Below are positions 6,960-13,204 of a DNA stretch of 13,204 nt, one piece after another. The stretch spans positions 1 to 13,204 of the forward strand of contig DDBP01000065.1 of the NCBI GenBank assembly GCA_002332795.1, read 5' to 3'. Below the pieces are notes generated by a model that was not told the DNA's origin, ran no database searches, and was given only the letters and a program-made list of their open reading frames with translations. Each line of letters opens with the position of its first letter. The stretch's first letter is position 1. The translations under genes and the position numbers were made by a program. Source of the DNA: Anaerolineales bacterium UBA2029. Lineage in GTDB: Bacteria; Chloroflexota; Anaerolineae; Aggregatilineales; Aggregatilineaceae.

Positions 6960-8774
6960 ATGGCTGAGACAAACGCTGCGCCGCTGAACGTCAGCGTGGC
7001 CATGTACACCGACGCCGGCAAGGAACGCGCAGACAACCTGGACGCCATCGGCAACTACGTGCCCGATGACCCGCTGGTGCTGGGCCGTTTGGGACAGCTT
7101 TTCGTGCTGGCCGACGCCTCGCCCGACCTGGAACGCGGCGATCTGGCCAGTCAGTACGCCGTCAGCACCATCCTCAGCAGCTACTACGAACAGCCAGAAG
7201 GCGCGCCCGCCGAGCGGTTGGCCCGCGCCATTGCCGAGGCCAACAACGTCATCTTCGCCGAAGCCATTGAGTCCGGCCTGGAGATGGGCACGGCGGTGCT
7301 GAGCGCCGTTGTGCGCGGCAACGAGTTGATCATCGGTAGCGTGGGCGACTGCCCGGCCTTCCTCATCCGCGATGGCGCGCCGCGCCGCCTGACGCCGGAA
7401 CCGCCCGCGGCGGTGCTGGCCGTGGAACAGCCCGCGCGCCTGCTGGGCGTCAGTCATTCGGCGCGGGTGGACATCATCAGCGGGCGGGTGCGGTCGGGCG
7501 ACTGTGTGGTGCTGGGCAGCGCCAGCCTGACTCGCTCAGTGACGCCCGAAGAGATCGCGCAGATGGTCGGTGAGCAGGCCGGGCAACAGGCCGCCGAGGC
7601 GTTGGTCACCCTGGCCAATGAACGCGACGGCGACGACGATGTGTCGGTCATTGTCTTGCAGCTCAGTTCCGATCTGCTGCTGGCACAGTTGCCCCCCATC
7701 CCCGATCCTATGCAGGCATGGGGCCTGCCGCGCCGCGCGCGCCGGACACGCGCCGTTGAGACGATCGCTGAACAGGAAGAAGCGGACGAACGCCTGGAAC
7801 AGGCGCAGCAGATGTTGCGGGCCGCGTGGCAGACTGTGCGCGGCAACACCCTGCTGGCCATCGGCAGCATGGTCGTGGCGCTGGTGCTGTTCGGCGCGTT
7901 CATTCTGGCGCTGTCCGGTCTGGGGGGTGAAGAGGAAGCCAAACCAACGCCCATCCCGCCCGCCGACCTGACCGTCACCGCCGAGATCGGCACGCGGGCC
8001 GCAGCGCAGGCCATCGCCCAGGCCACGGCGGATGCGGCGCTGGCAGCGACGCAGGCAGAAATTGCCCGCCTGACGCTGACGCCGCCCACGCCCGTCCCCA
8101 CCAGCGGGCCGCAGATGGAAAGCGGGTTGTGGTTCCGCGTGCTGGAAGGCGATCCTATCCCCGCTTACGACGCGCCCAGCATCTCTGGCCAGCGCCTGAC
8201 CGATCTGGAGCCGGGCAGCACCTATCGCGTCTCCGGCGTAAATCGGGAAGCGCAGTCTGGTCCGTGGTACCAGGTGGTGGACAATCTGGGCGAGGAAGTA
8301 CGCTGGGTGAACGGGCCGAGCCTGCACGCGCGCATCGTGGCAGTGAACGATGCCGGCGACCCCCTGCCGCCTGACCAGCAACCACTCGACGTGCCACCGC
8401 CCGGCGAAGCCCGTCAGAGAGCGCCGACTCCTTCGCCGCGCCCGCTGTCTCCGTCGCCAACCCTGGCCGAGTCCGTCATGCCAGGAACGCCCGGTGTAGC
8501 CACTCCGTCCACCTCACCGACGGCGACCTCCCGACCTGCGATCTCTTATGGCGTGGAGTCCTGGGAAGTGGGCAGGATGGTGGTGATGCGCGCTGACCTC
8601 AACCTGTGCCGCATCCCCGACGTGACCGCCTGCGATATCGGGCGGGCGGCGGCGGGGGAGATGGGCACCATCGTCGAAGGGCCGGTGCCAGCGGGCGAGC
8701 ACTGGTGGTGGGAAGTGGAATTCCAGGACGGACGCGCGGGCTGGATCGCGCAGGTGTTGCTCGGCACGCCGTAG
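6960..8774 (+). CDS. Membrane PP2C-like (pseudo)phosphatase with SH3-like extracellular modules
   Basis: A 604-residue protein. Residues 10-237 form a PP2C fold: YTDAGKERADNLDAI, FVLADASPD, MGTAVLSAVV, IGSVGDCPAFL and DGDDDVSVIVLQL. The metal-ligand positions D28, D52 and D226 remain, but the usual DG motifs are changed: ADG has become ADA, and the third ligand region reads LGSASL instead of (S/T)DGL. Activity is therefore doubtful. A single membrane helix spans about 298-320. Outside follow an Ala/Gln-rich segment, an SH3b-like module (390-458), a Pro/Ser/Thr linker (467-528) and a second SH3b-like module (540-602) with two cysteines (C550, C558). GAGGGG at 6946-6951 gives the start. The likely role is transmission between a wall-facing sensor part and phospho-signalling inside, together with the FHA protein upstream. 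Confidence 0.83.
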   Translation: MAETNAAPLNVSVAMYTDAGKERADNLDAIGNYVPDDPLVLGRLGQLFVLADASPDLERGDLASQYAVSTILSSYYEQPEGAPAERLARAIAEANNVIFAEAIESGLEMGTAVLSAVVRGNELIIGSVGDCPAFLIRDGAPRRLTPEPPAAVLAVEQPARLLGVSHSARVDIISGRVRSGDCVVLGSASLTRSVTPEEIAQMVGEQAGQQAAEALVTLANERDGDDDVSVIVLQLSSDLLLAQLPPIPDPMQAWGLPRRARRTRAVETIAEQEEADERLEQAQQMLRAAWQTVRGNTLLAIGSMVVALVLFGAFILALSGLGGEEEAKPTPIPPADLTVTAEIGTRAAAQAIAQATADAALAATQAEIARLTLTPPTPVPTSGPQMESGLWFRVLEGDPIPAYDAPSISGQRLTDLEPGSTYRVSGVNREAQSGPWYQVVDNLGEEVRWVNGPSLHARIVAVNDAGDPLPPDQQPLDVPPPGEARQRAPTPSPRPLSPSPTLAESVMPGTPGVATPSTSPTATSRPAISYGVESWEVGRMVVMRADLNLCRIPDVTACDIGRAAAGEMGTIVEGPVPAGEHWWWEVEFQDGRAGWIAQVLLGTP

Positions 8775-8782
8775 CGCCCGCC

Positions 8783-9412
8783 TCAGCCCTCCACGCGGAA
8801 GATGAGCACCGTGTCGCCGATGGTGATGCGGTCGCCGTTGTGCAGGCGTTGCGCAAGCACTCGTTCGCCATTGATCCACGTGCCCTGGGCGCTCTGCTGA
8901 TCCTGCACGAAAAACGCTCCCTGCGCAAAGCGGATCATGAAGTGCCGCCGCGACACTTTGGGGTCAGGAATCTGGACATCACAGACCGTCGAGCGGCCCA
9001 CCAGCGTATCGGCCTTCTGCAGCCAGAAGCGCTGTCCGCCCAGCGCCCCGCCGACGCCTTCCAGCCAGGCACGTGGCATGTTGGCCGGACGGGACACCGC
9101 GCCAGGGGAGTAGGCCGGGGCGGCCTGCGGCATCACGCGCGGTTGCGGGGGCGGGGCAGTCGCAGCAGGCGGAGGCATGGCCGGGCGCGGTGGGGCAGCG
9201 GTCAGCGAAGCGCCACAGCGCCCGCAGACGGTGACCCCTGGCAAGTTGCCCGCTCCACAGCGCGGGCAGATGACCGTGCCCGTCATCGGCGCGCGATAGG
9301 GCGGTTCGGCGGGAGCGCGGCTGGCACGTAGATAGATCACCAGCAGGGCGATGCCCGCTGCGAATGCCATGAATGCCCCCAGCGCGACTACCAGCAGAAT
9401 CAGCAGTTCCAC
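8783..9412 (-). CDS. Membrane-anchored zinc-ribbon / FHA protein
   Basis: A 209-residue protein with an N-terminal membrane helix (about 3-28), a zinc ribbon made of C49-PR-C52 and C63-GR-C66, a Pro/Ala-rich linker (73-110) and a C-terminal FHA domain. The FHA domain shows LVGRSTVCDVQIPD, KVSRRHFMI and GTWINGERV, with R140, S154, H157 and N181 at the phosphothreonine-binding positions. The start is a GTG at 9412, with AAGG eight bases upstream. It converges on the PP2C-like gene with only eight bases between the stop codons and no terminator, so the two transcripts should overlap. Its layout mirrors the soluble FHA protein at 6387, suggesting two readers of the same phosphorylation signal, one at the membrane and one free. 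Confidence 0.87.
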   Translation of the reverse strand: MELLILLVVALGAFMAFAAGIALLVIYLRASRAPAEPPYRAPMTGTVICPRCGAGNLPGVTVCGRCGASLTAAPPRPAMPPPAATAPPPQPRVMPQAAPAYSPGAVSRPANMPRAWLEGVGGALGGQRFWLQKADTLVGRSTVCDVQIPDPKVSRRHFMIRFAQGAFFVQDQQSAQGTWINGERVLAQRLHNGDRITIGDTVLIFRVEG

Positions 9413-9453
9413 GGACGCAACCTTCCCCGTCTTGCTCCAGTGCGCGTTGCTAC

Positions 9454-9483
9454 AGTATACGGCGTCGCCCTACTGACCGGCAA
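9454..9483 (-). promoter_or_regulatory. Candidate promoter of the membrane FHA gene
   Basis: On the minus strand TTGCCG (9483-9478) and TATACT (9459-9454) are separated by 18 bases. The predicted start near 9447 leaves a leader of about 35 bases before the GTG at 9412. Confidence 0.45.
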
Positions 9484-9589
9484 CAGATTGGATAATGCGG
9501 ATTATGTTGAAAATAACCCCCATGGTTTCTCGGATAGAAAAATGTCGTGGACTAAAGAAATCAGATAATGACAATCAATACACACCAGT

Positions 9590-9757
9590 AGCCGAGTGCA
9601 GACTCTGTTACCGGACATCACAATCCAGGTCAGCATGAACGGCGTGCGCAACTGCTACGATAATGCACCGATGGAAAGCTTCGTCGGCACTTTGAAGACT
9701 GAGTGTGCGGGTGCCCTCTTTGCCACGCGGGCTAAGGTCATAGTGTTTGGTTATTAT
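9590..9757 (+). pseudogene. Remnant of an IS3-family transposase (orfB integrase core)
   Basis: The frame encodes NCYDNAPMESFVGTLKTE, the signature around the catalytic Glu of the DDE integrase core of IS3-family orfB (usual form NCYDNAPMESFWGTLKTE). The following ATRAKVIVFGY corresponds to the usual ATREEAR.xIFEYIE. The earlier two thirds of the protein, with the first two catalytic Asp residues, and the usual C-terminal end are missing, and similarity is lost after about 9757. No inverted ends were found. It marks an old insertion at the left edge of the AT-richer patch. Confidence 0.82.
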
Positions 9758-9806
9758 CGTCCAGGTGCTATTCCTGGCGACATAGGGAAACGTCTTCTTT
9801 TTTCGT

Positions 9807-9835
9807 TTTGCACTCCTATAGCCGTGCGGTATAAT
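9807..9835 (+). promoter_or_regulatory. Promoter of the coiled-coil gene
   Basis: A perfect TATAAT (9830-9835) lies 17 bases after TTTGCA (9807-9812; TTGCAC with a 16-base spacer is equally possible). The start near 9842 leaves about 33 bases before the ATG. Confidence 0.6.
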
Positions 9836-9874
9836 TACCATAGCATTTATATAGAATAAACGAGAGTGAATTGT

Positions 9875-10972
9875 ATGACAATCTACTTTGGGCCATCGCG
9901 TTTGCAGTGGCATTACGATAATCAGGGATATTATGCTTACATTCTGCTAAACTCTTCTAAGGCTGAGTGGGAAGAAGTCCAGGGCCTGTTAAAGCAGAAT
10001 CAGCTTTGTGTCTTACTGGCTGGACCAAGTCATCGACCAGCGAGTAATGGTAGACAGTATGACTGGTACATCCGAATAAGTGATAAGGATGGGAAACATC
10101 CTTCTTTTAGCATAGTTAAACAGATTCTCACTGACTATGAAACGGCCAGATATCAGGAATTTCATCGCAAGAGTGAAGAATTCCAGAATCTGAGAACGTC
10201 CTTAGATGAGAAACAGCGCCAACTTGACCGCACGATTGAACAATTAGAACTGAGCCGAAAGCAATATCAGAAACTGGAAAAAATTTACCAGCGGACTCAG
10301 AAGACCCTGGAAGAATACCAAAGAAAGTCAGCAGATTTAGAAAAGCAATTGCTCCAAATTCAAGAGTCCAGTCTTAAACAAGAAGAAATCGAGCAAATTC
10401 ACAGCACATATAAGCAGAGAATTCGAGAACTCGAGCAAGAGCTAGAACAGAAACAACAGGAACTAAAGGAATATGTCGAGACTTTTGATCCCGAGCTTCA
10501 GAAAAAGCAACAAAGAATCGAAGAACTTGAACGTCAAATAGTAGATCTGCAAAACAAGAACGCCTCACTAGAAAACGAAAAGGACACTTTGATCGATCAG
10601 TATCGCAGCCAACAGGAAGAGAGACAAAGCACAGATAACTTAGGAGAAAAAGATCCAAGATATTTCTTTCAGGCTATGCTTAGTGTTTTTTTGCCACAAA
10701 TTGAGTTTCTTCGTGGAACAACCGAAATACTCTGGCAAGAAATACAGGACCCCCTTGATGTTTTTCGAAATTTGCGACACCCGGACCAGTACTTTCAAGA
10801 CATGAAGATAATCCAAAAACTCAAGGATAAAGAAGGAATGCGCTGGAGAGAAAAACATATTGAAGGTGATTGGCGGTTATATATGAGACGTAAACATGAT
10901 TCCGTATATCAAGTATTTATTGGACACAAAAAGACGCAAAAAACTGACGTTGATTGGTTGGGGCGTCAATAA
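9875..10972 (+). CDS. Coiled-coil protein with a RelE/ParE-like C-terminus, unknown function
   Basis: I do not recognise this 365-residue protein as a named family. Residues 1-90 form a globular part rich in aromatic residues (IYFGPSRLQWHYDNQGYY, later QYDWYIRISD). Residues 93-250 are an uninterrupted, Glu/Gln/Lys-rich coiled coil with one break near DPELQKK (205). Residues 258-365 are globular again and end in GDWRLYMRRKHDSVYQVFIG, a pattern like the last strands of RelE/ParE toxins, though this is by eye only. The ATG at 9875 follows GAGAG by eight bases; an in-frame GTG at 9866 is less likely. There is no membrane segment. The gene stands alone with its own promoter and terminator, is AT-richer than its neighbours (about 45-47 % GC in two 60-base stretches) and follows a transposase remnant, so it was probably acquired. 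A defence or toxin role is possible but unproven. Confidence 0.75.
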   Translation: MTIYFGPSRLQWHYDNQGYYAYILLNSSKAEWEEVQGLLKQNQLCVLLAGPSHRPASNGRQYDWYIRISDKDGKHPSFSIVKQILTDYETARYQEFHRKSEEFQNLRTSLDEKQRQLDRTIEQLELSRKQYQKLEKIYQRTQKTLEEYQRKSADLEKQLLQIQESSLKQEEIEQIHSTYKQRIRELEQELEQKQQELKEYVETFDPELQKKQQRIEELERQIVDLQNKNASLENEKDTLIDQYRSQQEERQSTDNLGEKDPRYFFQAMLSVFLPQIEFLRGTTEILWQEIQDPLDVFRNLRHPDQYFQDMKIIQKLKDKEGMRWREKHIEGDWRLYMRRKHDSVYQVFIGHKKTQKTDVDWLGRQ

Positions 10973-11038
10973 CATCTTCAGAACCAGATTGAATCCACTG
11001 CAATTTCTTGCAAGTCTCGCGCCAGTGTCGATAGTGCT

Positions 11039-11063
11039 GGGGAAGATGCAACTTCCCCTTTTT
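11039..11063 (+). terminator. Intrinsic terminator of the coiled-coil gene
   Basis: GGGGAAG (11039-11045) pairs with CTTCCCC (11052-11058) around a 6-base loop, followed by five T. It lies 67 bases after the stop codon. Confidence 0.88.
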
Positions 11064-11085
11064 AGCAGCCACAGCCCCCTCCGCT

Positions 11086-11114
11086 TTCTCCCGCGTTCGC
11101 TCTTACCCTATAAT
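11086..11114 (+). promoter_or_regulatory. Promoter of the HhH/Thr-Pro operon
   Basis: A perfect TATAAT (11109-11114) stands 41 bases before the ATG. The -35 region at 17 bases (TTCTCC, 11086-11091) is weak. The expected start is near 11121. Confidence 0.55.
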
Positions 11115-11154
11115 AGAGGCATAGCGCAGCCCCAGAACCGGGAGAAATGCCCTC

Positions 11155-12183
11155 ATGGACCCCGTACAGGCCCTGGCTATCCTGTCGCTCGGCGCGTTCG
11201 TCACCGTGCTGGTCACGGCGATCTTCTACGTCTTCACTGTACGCCCGCGCCTGCTCGAACCGGTATCCCTGGCGAGCGTCGGCCTGCTCGACGAGACGCT
11301 GCGCGACGAGTTGCTGGAACAGCGCGCGCAGGTGCAGGCGCTCAACGAGGCGCTGCGTCAGCACGCCGCCCAACTGGAGACAGCCGCGCGGAGCAGCGGT
11401 GAGGAGGTCTACGCTGGTCTACGCGAGATGCTGGTTGCGCAGCGTGACGCCATAGACGCCCTGCAGACCTTGCTGATCGCCCAGGGGCAGCGCCTGGACG
11501 GTCAGGACGAACGCCTGGCGCGGCTGGAGAGCATGGTTGTGGCGAGCCAGGCGTCAACGGCCCTGGATGAGCGCCTGGCCCGCCTGGAAGGCCTGCTGAC
11601 CGCTCACCCGACCCCCGCCCGCGCCGACGACGCCTCGCCCGTGAGCAGCCTGTTGCAGCAGCAGGCCGAGCGTCTGTTGAGCCTCAGTCAGCGGCTCGAC
11701 GAATGGGTGATGGGGCGCAGCCGCGATCACGCGCAACTCGCCGAGCACGCCCGCGTGCTGGCCGAGCTGGATCGCGAAATGGCCGCGCACGCCAGCATCC
11801 TGCATCGCCTGGACGAGCGAGTCGGCGAGCACACCACCCTGCTGCTGACAGAAGCCGCCGAACGCCGCCAACAGGCGTCTCTGCTCGACCGCGTCGCCCG
11901 GCAGGTGGGGCAACTGGTGCAGATGGTGGGGCAACTGGGCGCGGTGCCGCTGCGCCCTGGCCAGGATCGCCTGACCGATATTCGCGGCATCGGCCCGGTC
12001 TACGCGGGACGGCTGTACAAGGCAGGAATACACACCTTCGCCCAACTGGCCGCCATGACGCCCGCGCAGGTCAAAGAACTGCTCGACGAACCCGCCTGGC
12101 GCCTGCGCTCGATTGATGTCGAAAGCTGGATTCGGCAGGCCGCCGAACGCGCCGCCGGTCAGAAAGACGAGGGCACGCCGTGA
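11155..12183 (+). CDS. Membrane-anchored coiled-coil protein with C-terminal helix-hairpin-helix domain
   Basis: A 342-residue protein. A membrane helix (about 7-28) is followed by a long Leu/Ala/Glu/Arg/Gln-rich helical region (about 44-262) in which segments such as LDERLARLE recur, pointing to a coiled coil with a loose internal repeat. The end (about 271-330) is a helix-hairpin-helix domain: LTDIRGIGPVYAGRLYKAGI and HTFAQLAAMTPAQVKELL. This is the DUF4332/HhH_5-like form seen at the end of many bacterial proteins, where it may bind DNA or mediate protein contacts. GGGAG at 11140-11144 lies ten bases before the ATG. The anchor plus a cytoplasmic HhH end would suit tethering of DNA or a complex to the membrane, but that is inference. 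Its stop overlaps the start of the next gene by four bases, so the two are translationally coupled. Confidence 0.82.
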   Translation: MDPVQALAILSLGAFVTVLVTAIFYVFTVRPRLLEPVSLASVGLLDETLRDELLEQRAQVQALNEALRQHAAQLETAARSSGEEVYAGLREMLVAQRDAIDALQTLLIAQGQRLDGQDERLARLESMVVASQASTALDERLARLEGLLTAHPTPARADDASPVSSLLQQQAERLLSLSQRLDEWVMGRSRDHAQLAEHARVLAELDREMAAHASILHRLDERVGEHTTLLLTEAAERRQQASLLDRVARQVGQLVQMVGQLGAVPLRPGQDRLTDIRGIGPVYAGRLYKAGIHTFAQLAAMTPAQVKELLDEPAWRLRSIDVESWIRQAAERAAGQKDEGTP

Positions 12184-13204
12184 GCCTGGACTTCCGGCGA
12201 GCGCTGGTGCGCCGTCTGGATGTGTTGGTGCTGACAGGGCTGCTGCTCACATCGGGCGCAGCCGGCGTGCTGTTTGCGGCGCGTTTTTACAACGGGGAGG
12301 AGGGGACAGTCACGCCCGCCGAACTGTCGCCTACCGCTGCGAGCGCTGCGCGCGCCGCTGCCCCCTTGCCCATCGTGACCCCGCTCACCCTCGCCGACAC
12401 CTACGCTGGACAGCCCCTGACTCTGCACGGGGCGGCCCGCCCCGGCGATGTCGTTCAGCTTTACGATCAGGGCGAGCTGATTGCCATCGCCGTCGCCGAC
12501 GACAGCGGAGCCTGGGCGCTGACGTTGCCCGGCGGCCTGGACGAAGGCCCGCACGCGCTGACGGTACAGACCGTCGGCGCCGACGGCGGAGTGAGCCAGG
12601 CGGTGCCGGTCGCTTTTCTGGTCGCCGGGCTGCCGACGGCCACGCCGTCGCTCACCATCAGCCCGTCGCCAACCCCATCGCCCAGCGCGACAGATACCGC
12701 CACAGTCACGGCCTCCCCGACGGCAACCCTCACGCCGACTTTCACGGCCACCGCGACCGCTTCCTTCACGCCAGGCGCGACGGCCACGTTCACACCCTCA
12801 CCGACTGCCACACCGACGGTCACGGCGACGCCCAGTGTCACGCCGACGGCGACCGCCACCCCTACGCTCACCTGGACGGCGACGCCTTCCGCCACAGCGA
12901 CGCTCACGTCCACGCCCAGCGCGACGCCGAGCGCAACGGCGACTGCCAGCCGGACGCCCACGCCTCGCCCGACCCTGACTGCGACTCTCGCCGCTGTGAG
13001 GTTGCAGGCAACGGAGACGGCTACTGCTTTACCAACGTTCACTGCCACGCCGACGTTCACCCCCTCGCCCACCGTGACGCCGAGCGCCACGCCGACCCAT
13101 ACGCCGTCGCCGACGGTCACGCCGAGCGCGACGACCACCGCTTCGGCCACACCGTCGGCAACTCCGACCGTGACGGCGAGCGCCACCCCCTCGGCCACGC
13201 CGAC
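12180..13204 (+). CDS. Membrane protein with Ig-like domain and Thr/Pro-rich tail (partial, runs off the window)
   Basis: The frame opens at GTG 12180, overlapping the upstream stop as GTGA, and stays open for 341 codons to the window edge. A short basic start (RRALVRRLD) and a membrane helix (about 15-34) are followed by an Ala-rich spacer. A bacterial Ig-like domain (about 68-150) follows, with the typical pattern LTLHGAARPGDVVQLYDQG, SGAWALTLPGGLDEGPHALT. From residue 152 onward the chain is almost only Thr, Pro, Ala and Ser in TPS/TPT/TAT units, broken near 13000 by a short stretch (LAAVRLQATETAT). Such tails are typical of surface proteins in Chloroflexota, where they probably form a stiff, perhaps glycosylated stalk across the wall. 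What lies beyond the stalk cannot be seen, so the function is unknown. Confidence 0.85.
   Translation, partial: MSLDFRRALVRRLDVLVLTGLLLTSGAAGVLFAARFYNGEEGTVTPAELSPTAASAARAAAPLPIVTPLTLADTYAGQPLTLHGAARPGDVVQLYDQGELIAIAVADDSGAWALTLPGGLDEGPHALTVQTVGADGGVSQAVPVAFLVAGLPTATPSLTISPSPTPSPSATDTATVTASPTATLTPTFTATATASFTPGATATFTPSPTATPTVTATPSVTPTATATPTLTWTATPSATATLTSTPSATPSATATASRTPTPRPTLTATLAAVRLQATETATALPTFTATPTFTPSPTVTPSATPTHTPSPTVTPSATTTASATPSATPTVTASATPSATP
12633..13204 (+). repeat. Degenerate Thr/Pro-coding repeat tract
   Basis: Short units built on ACGCCG / CCGAGCGCG / GTCACG recur irregularly in one codon phase, for example GTCACGCCGAGCGCGACG and close variants at 13052-13130. The tract codes for the Thr/Pro-rich tail. 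Copies have diverged, so it is an old, protein-level repeat rather than a fresh tandem array. Confidence 0.75.

Noticed and set aside
12467..13198. Minus-strand frame coding for a Val/Gly/Ala-rich repeat protein
   Set aside because: It is the mirror of the Thr/Pro-coding tract on the plus strand, which belongs to a frame that starts with a coupled GTG, a membrane helix and an Ig-like domain.
1..13204. CRISPR array, tRNA or rRNA genes
   Set aside because: No regularly spaced direct repeats, cloverleaf or rRNA-like sequence was seen on either strand. The only exact long repeat is the 61-bp pair.

Overview
The window looks like a piece of a chromosome from a GC-rich, probably monoderm bacterium of the phylum Chloroflexota (Anaerolineae-like). 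The pointers are several genes around 65 % GC, membrane proteins with long Thr/Pro-rich tails, FHA and PP2C-like signalling proteins that combine zinc ribbons and SH3-like domains, and a GT-C glycosyltransferase with an extra C-terminal beta-domain. This placement is an inference from style; the window contains no rRNA or other marker gene.

Layout. (1) 1-447 holds a stand-alone response regulator receiver. (2) 448-725 has no protein gene. It carries two operator-like palindromes, promoter-like elements and a compact structured RNA candidate (about 576-685) that ends in a textbook intrinsic terminator. (3) 726-6073, all on the minus strand, runs glgB -> DUF3800 gene -> membrane glycosyltransferase. 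A 61-base perfect copy of the glgB 3' end lies at 2671-2731, so the DUF3800 gene and a three-hairpin RNA candidate (about 2899-2972) sit between two direct repeats, like an insert that left glgB intact. (4) 6345-8774, plus strand, is a signalling operon: a zinc-ribbon/FHA protein followed by a membrane PP2C-like protein with SH3-like extracellular modules. A second FHA protein (membrane anchored, zinc ribbon) converges on it from the minus strand (8783-9412). (5) 9413-11063 is an AT-richer patch with a remnant of an IS3-family transposase and a lone gene for a protein with a novel N-terminus, a long coiled coil and a RelE/ParE-like C-terminus, with its own promoter and terminator. (6) 11109-13204 is a two-gene operon: a membrane coiled-coil protein ending in a helix-hairpin-helix domain, overlapping by 4 bases a membrane protein with an Ig-like domain and a Thr/Pro-rich tail that runs off the window.

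How it fits together. glgB serves glycogen branching. The FHA/PP2C group suggests Ser/Thr phosphorylation signalling, although the PP2C domain has lost at least one metal-ligand position and may be a sensor rather than an enzyme. The two AT-richer patches (DUF3800 module; coiled-coil/RelE-like gene) look horizontally acquired and are the best places to look for an undescribed system, together with the orphan structured RNA at 576-685.
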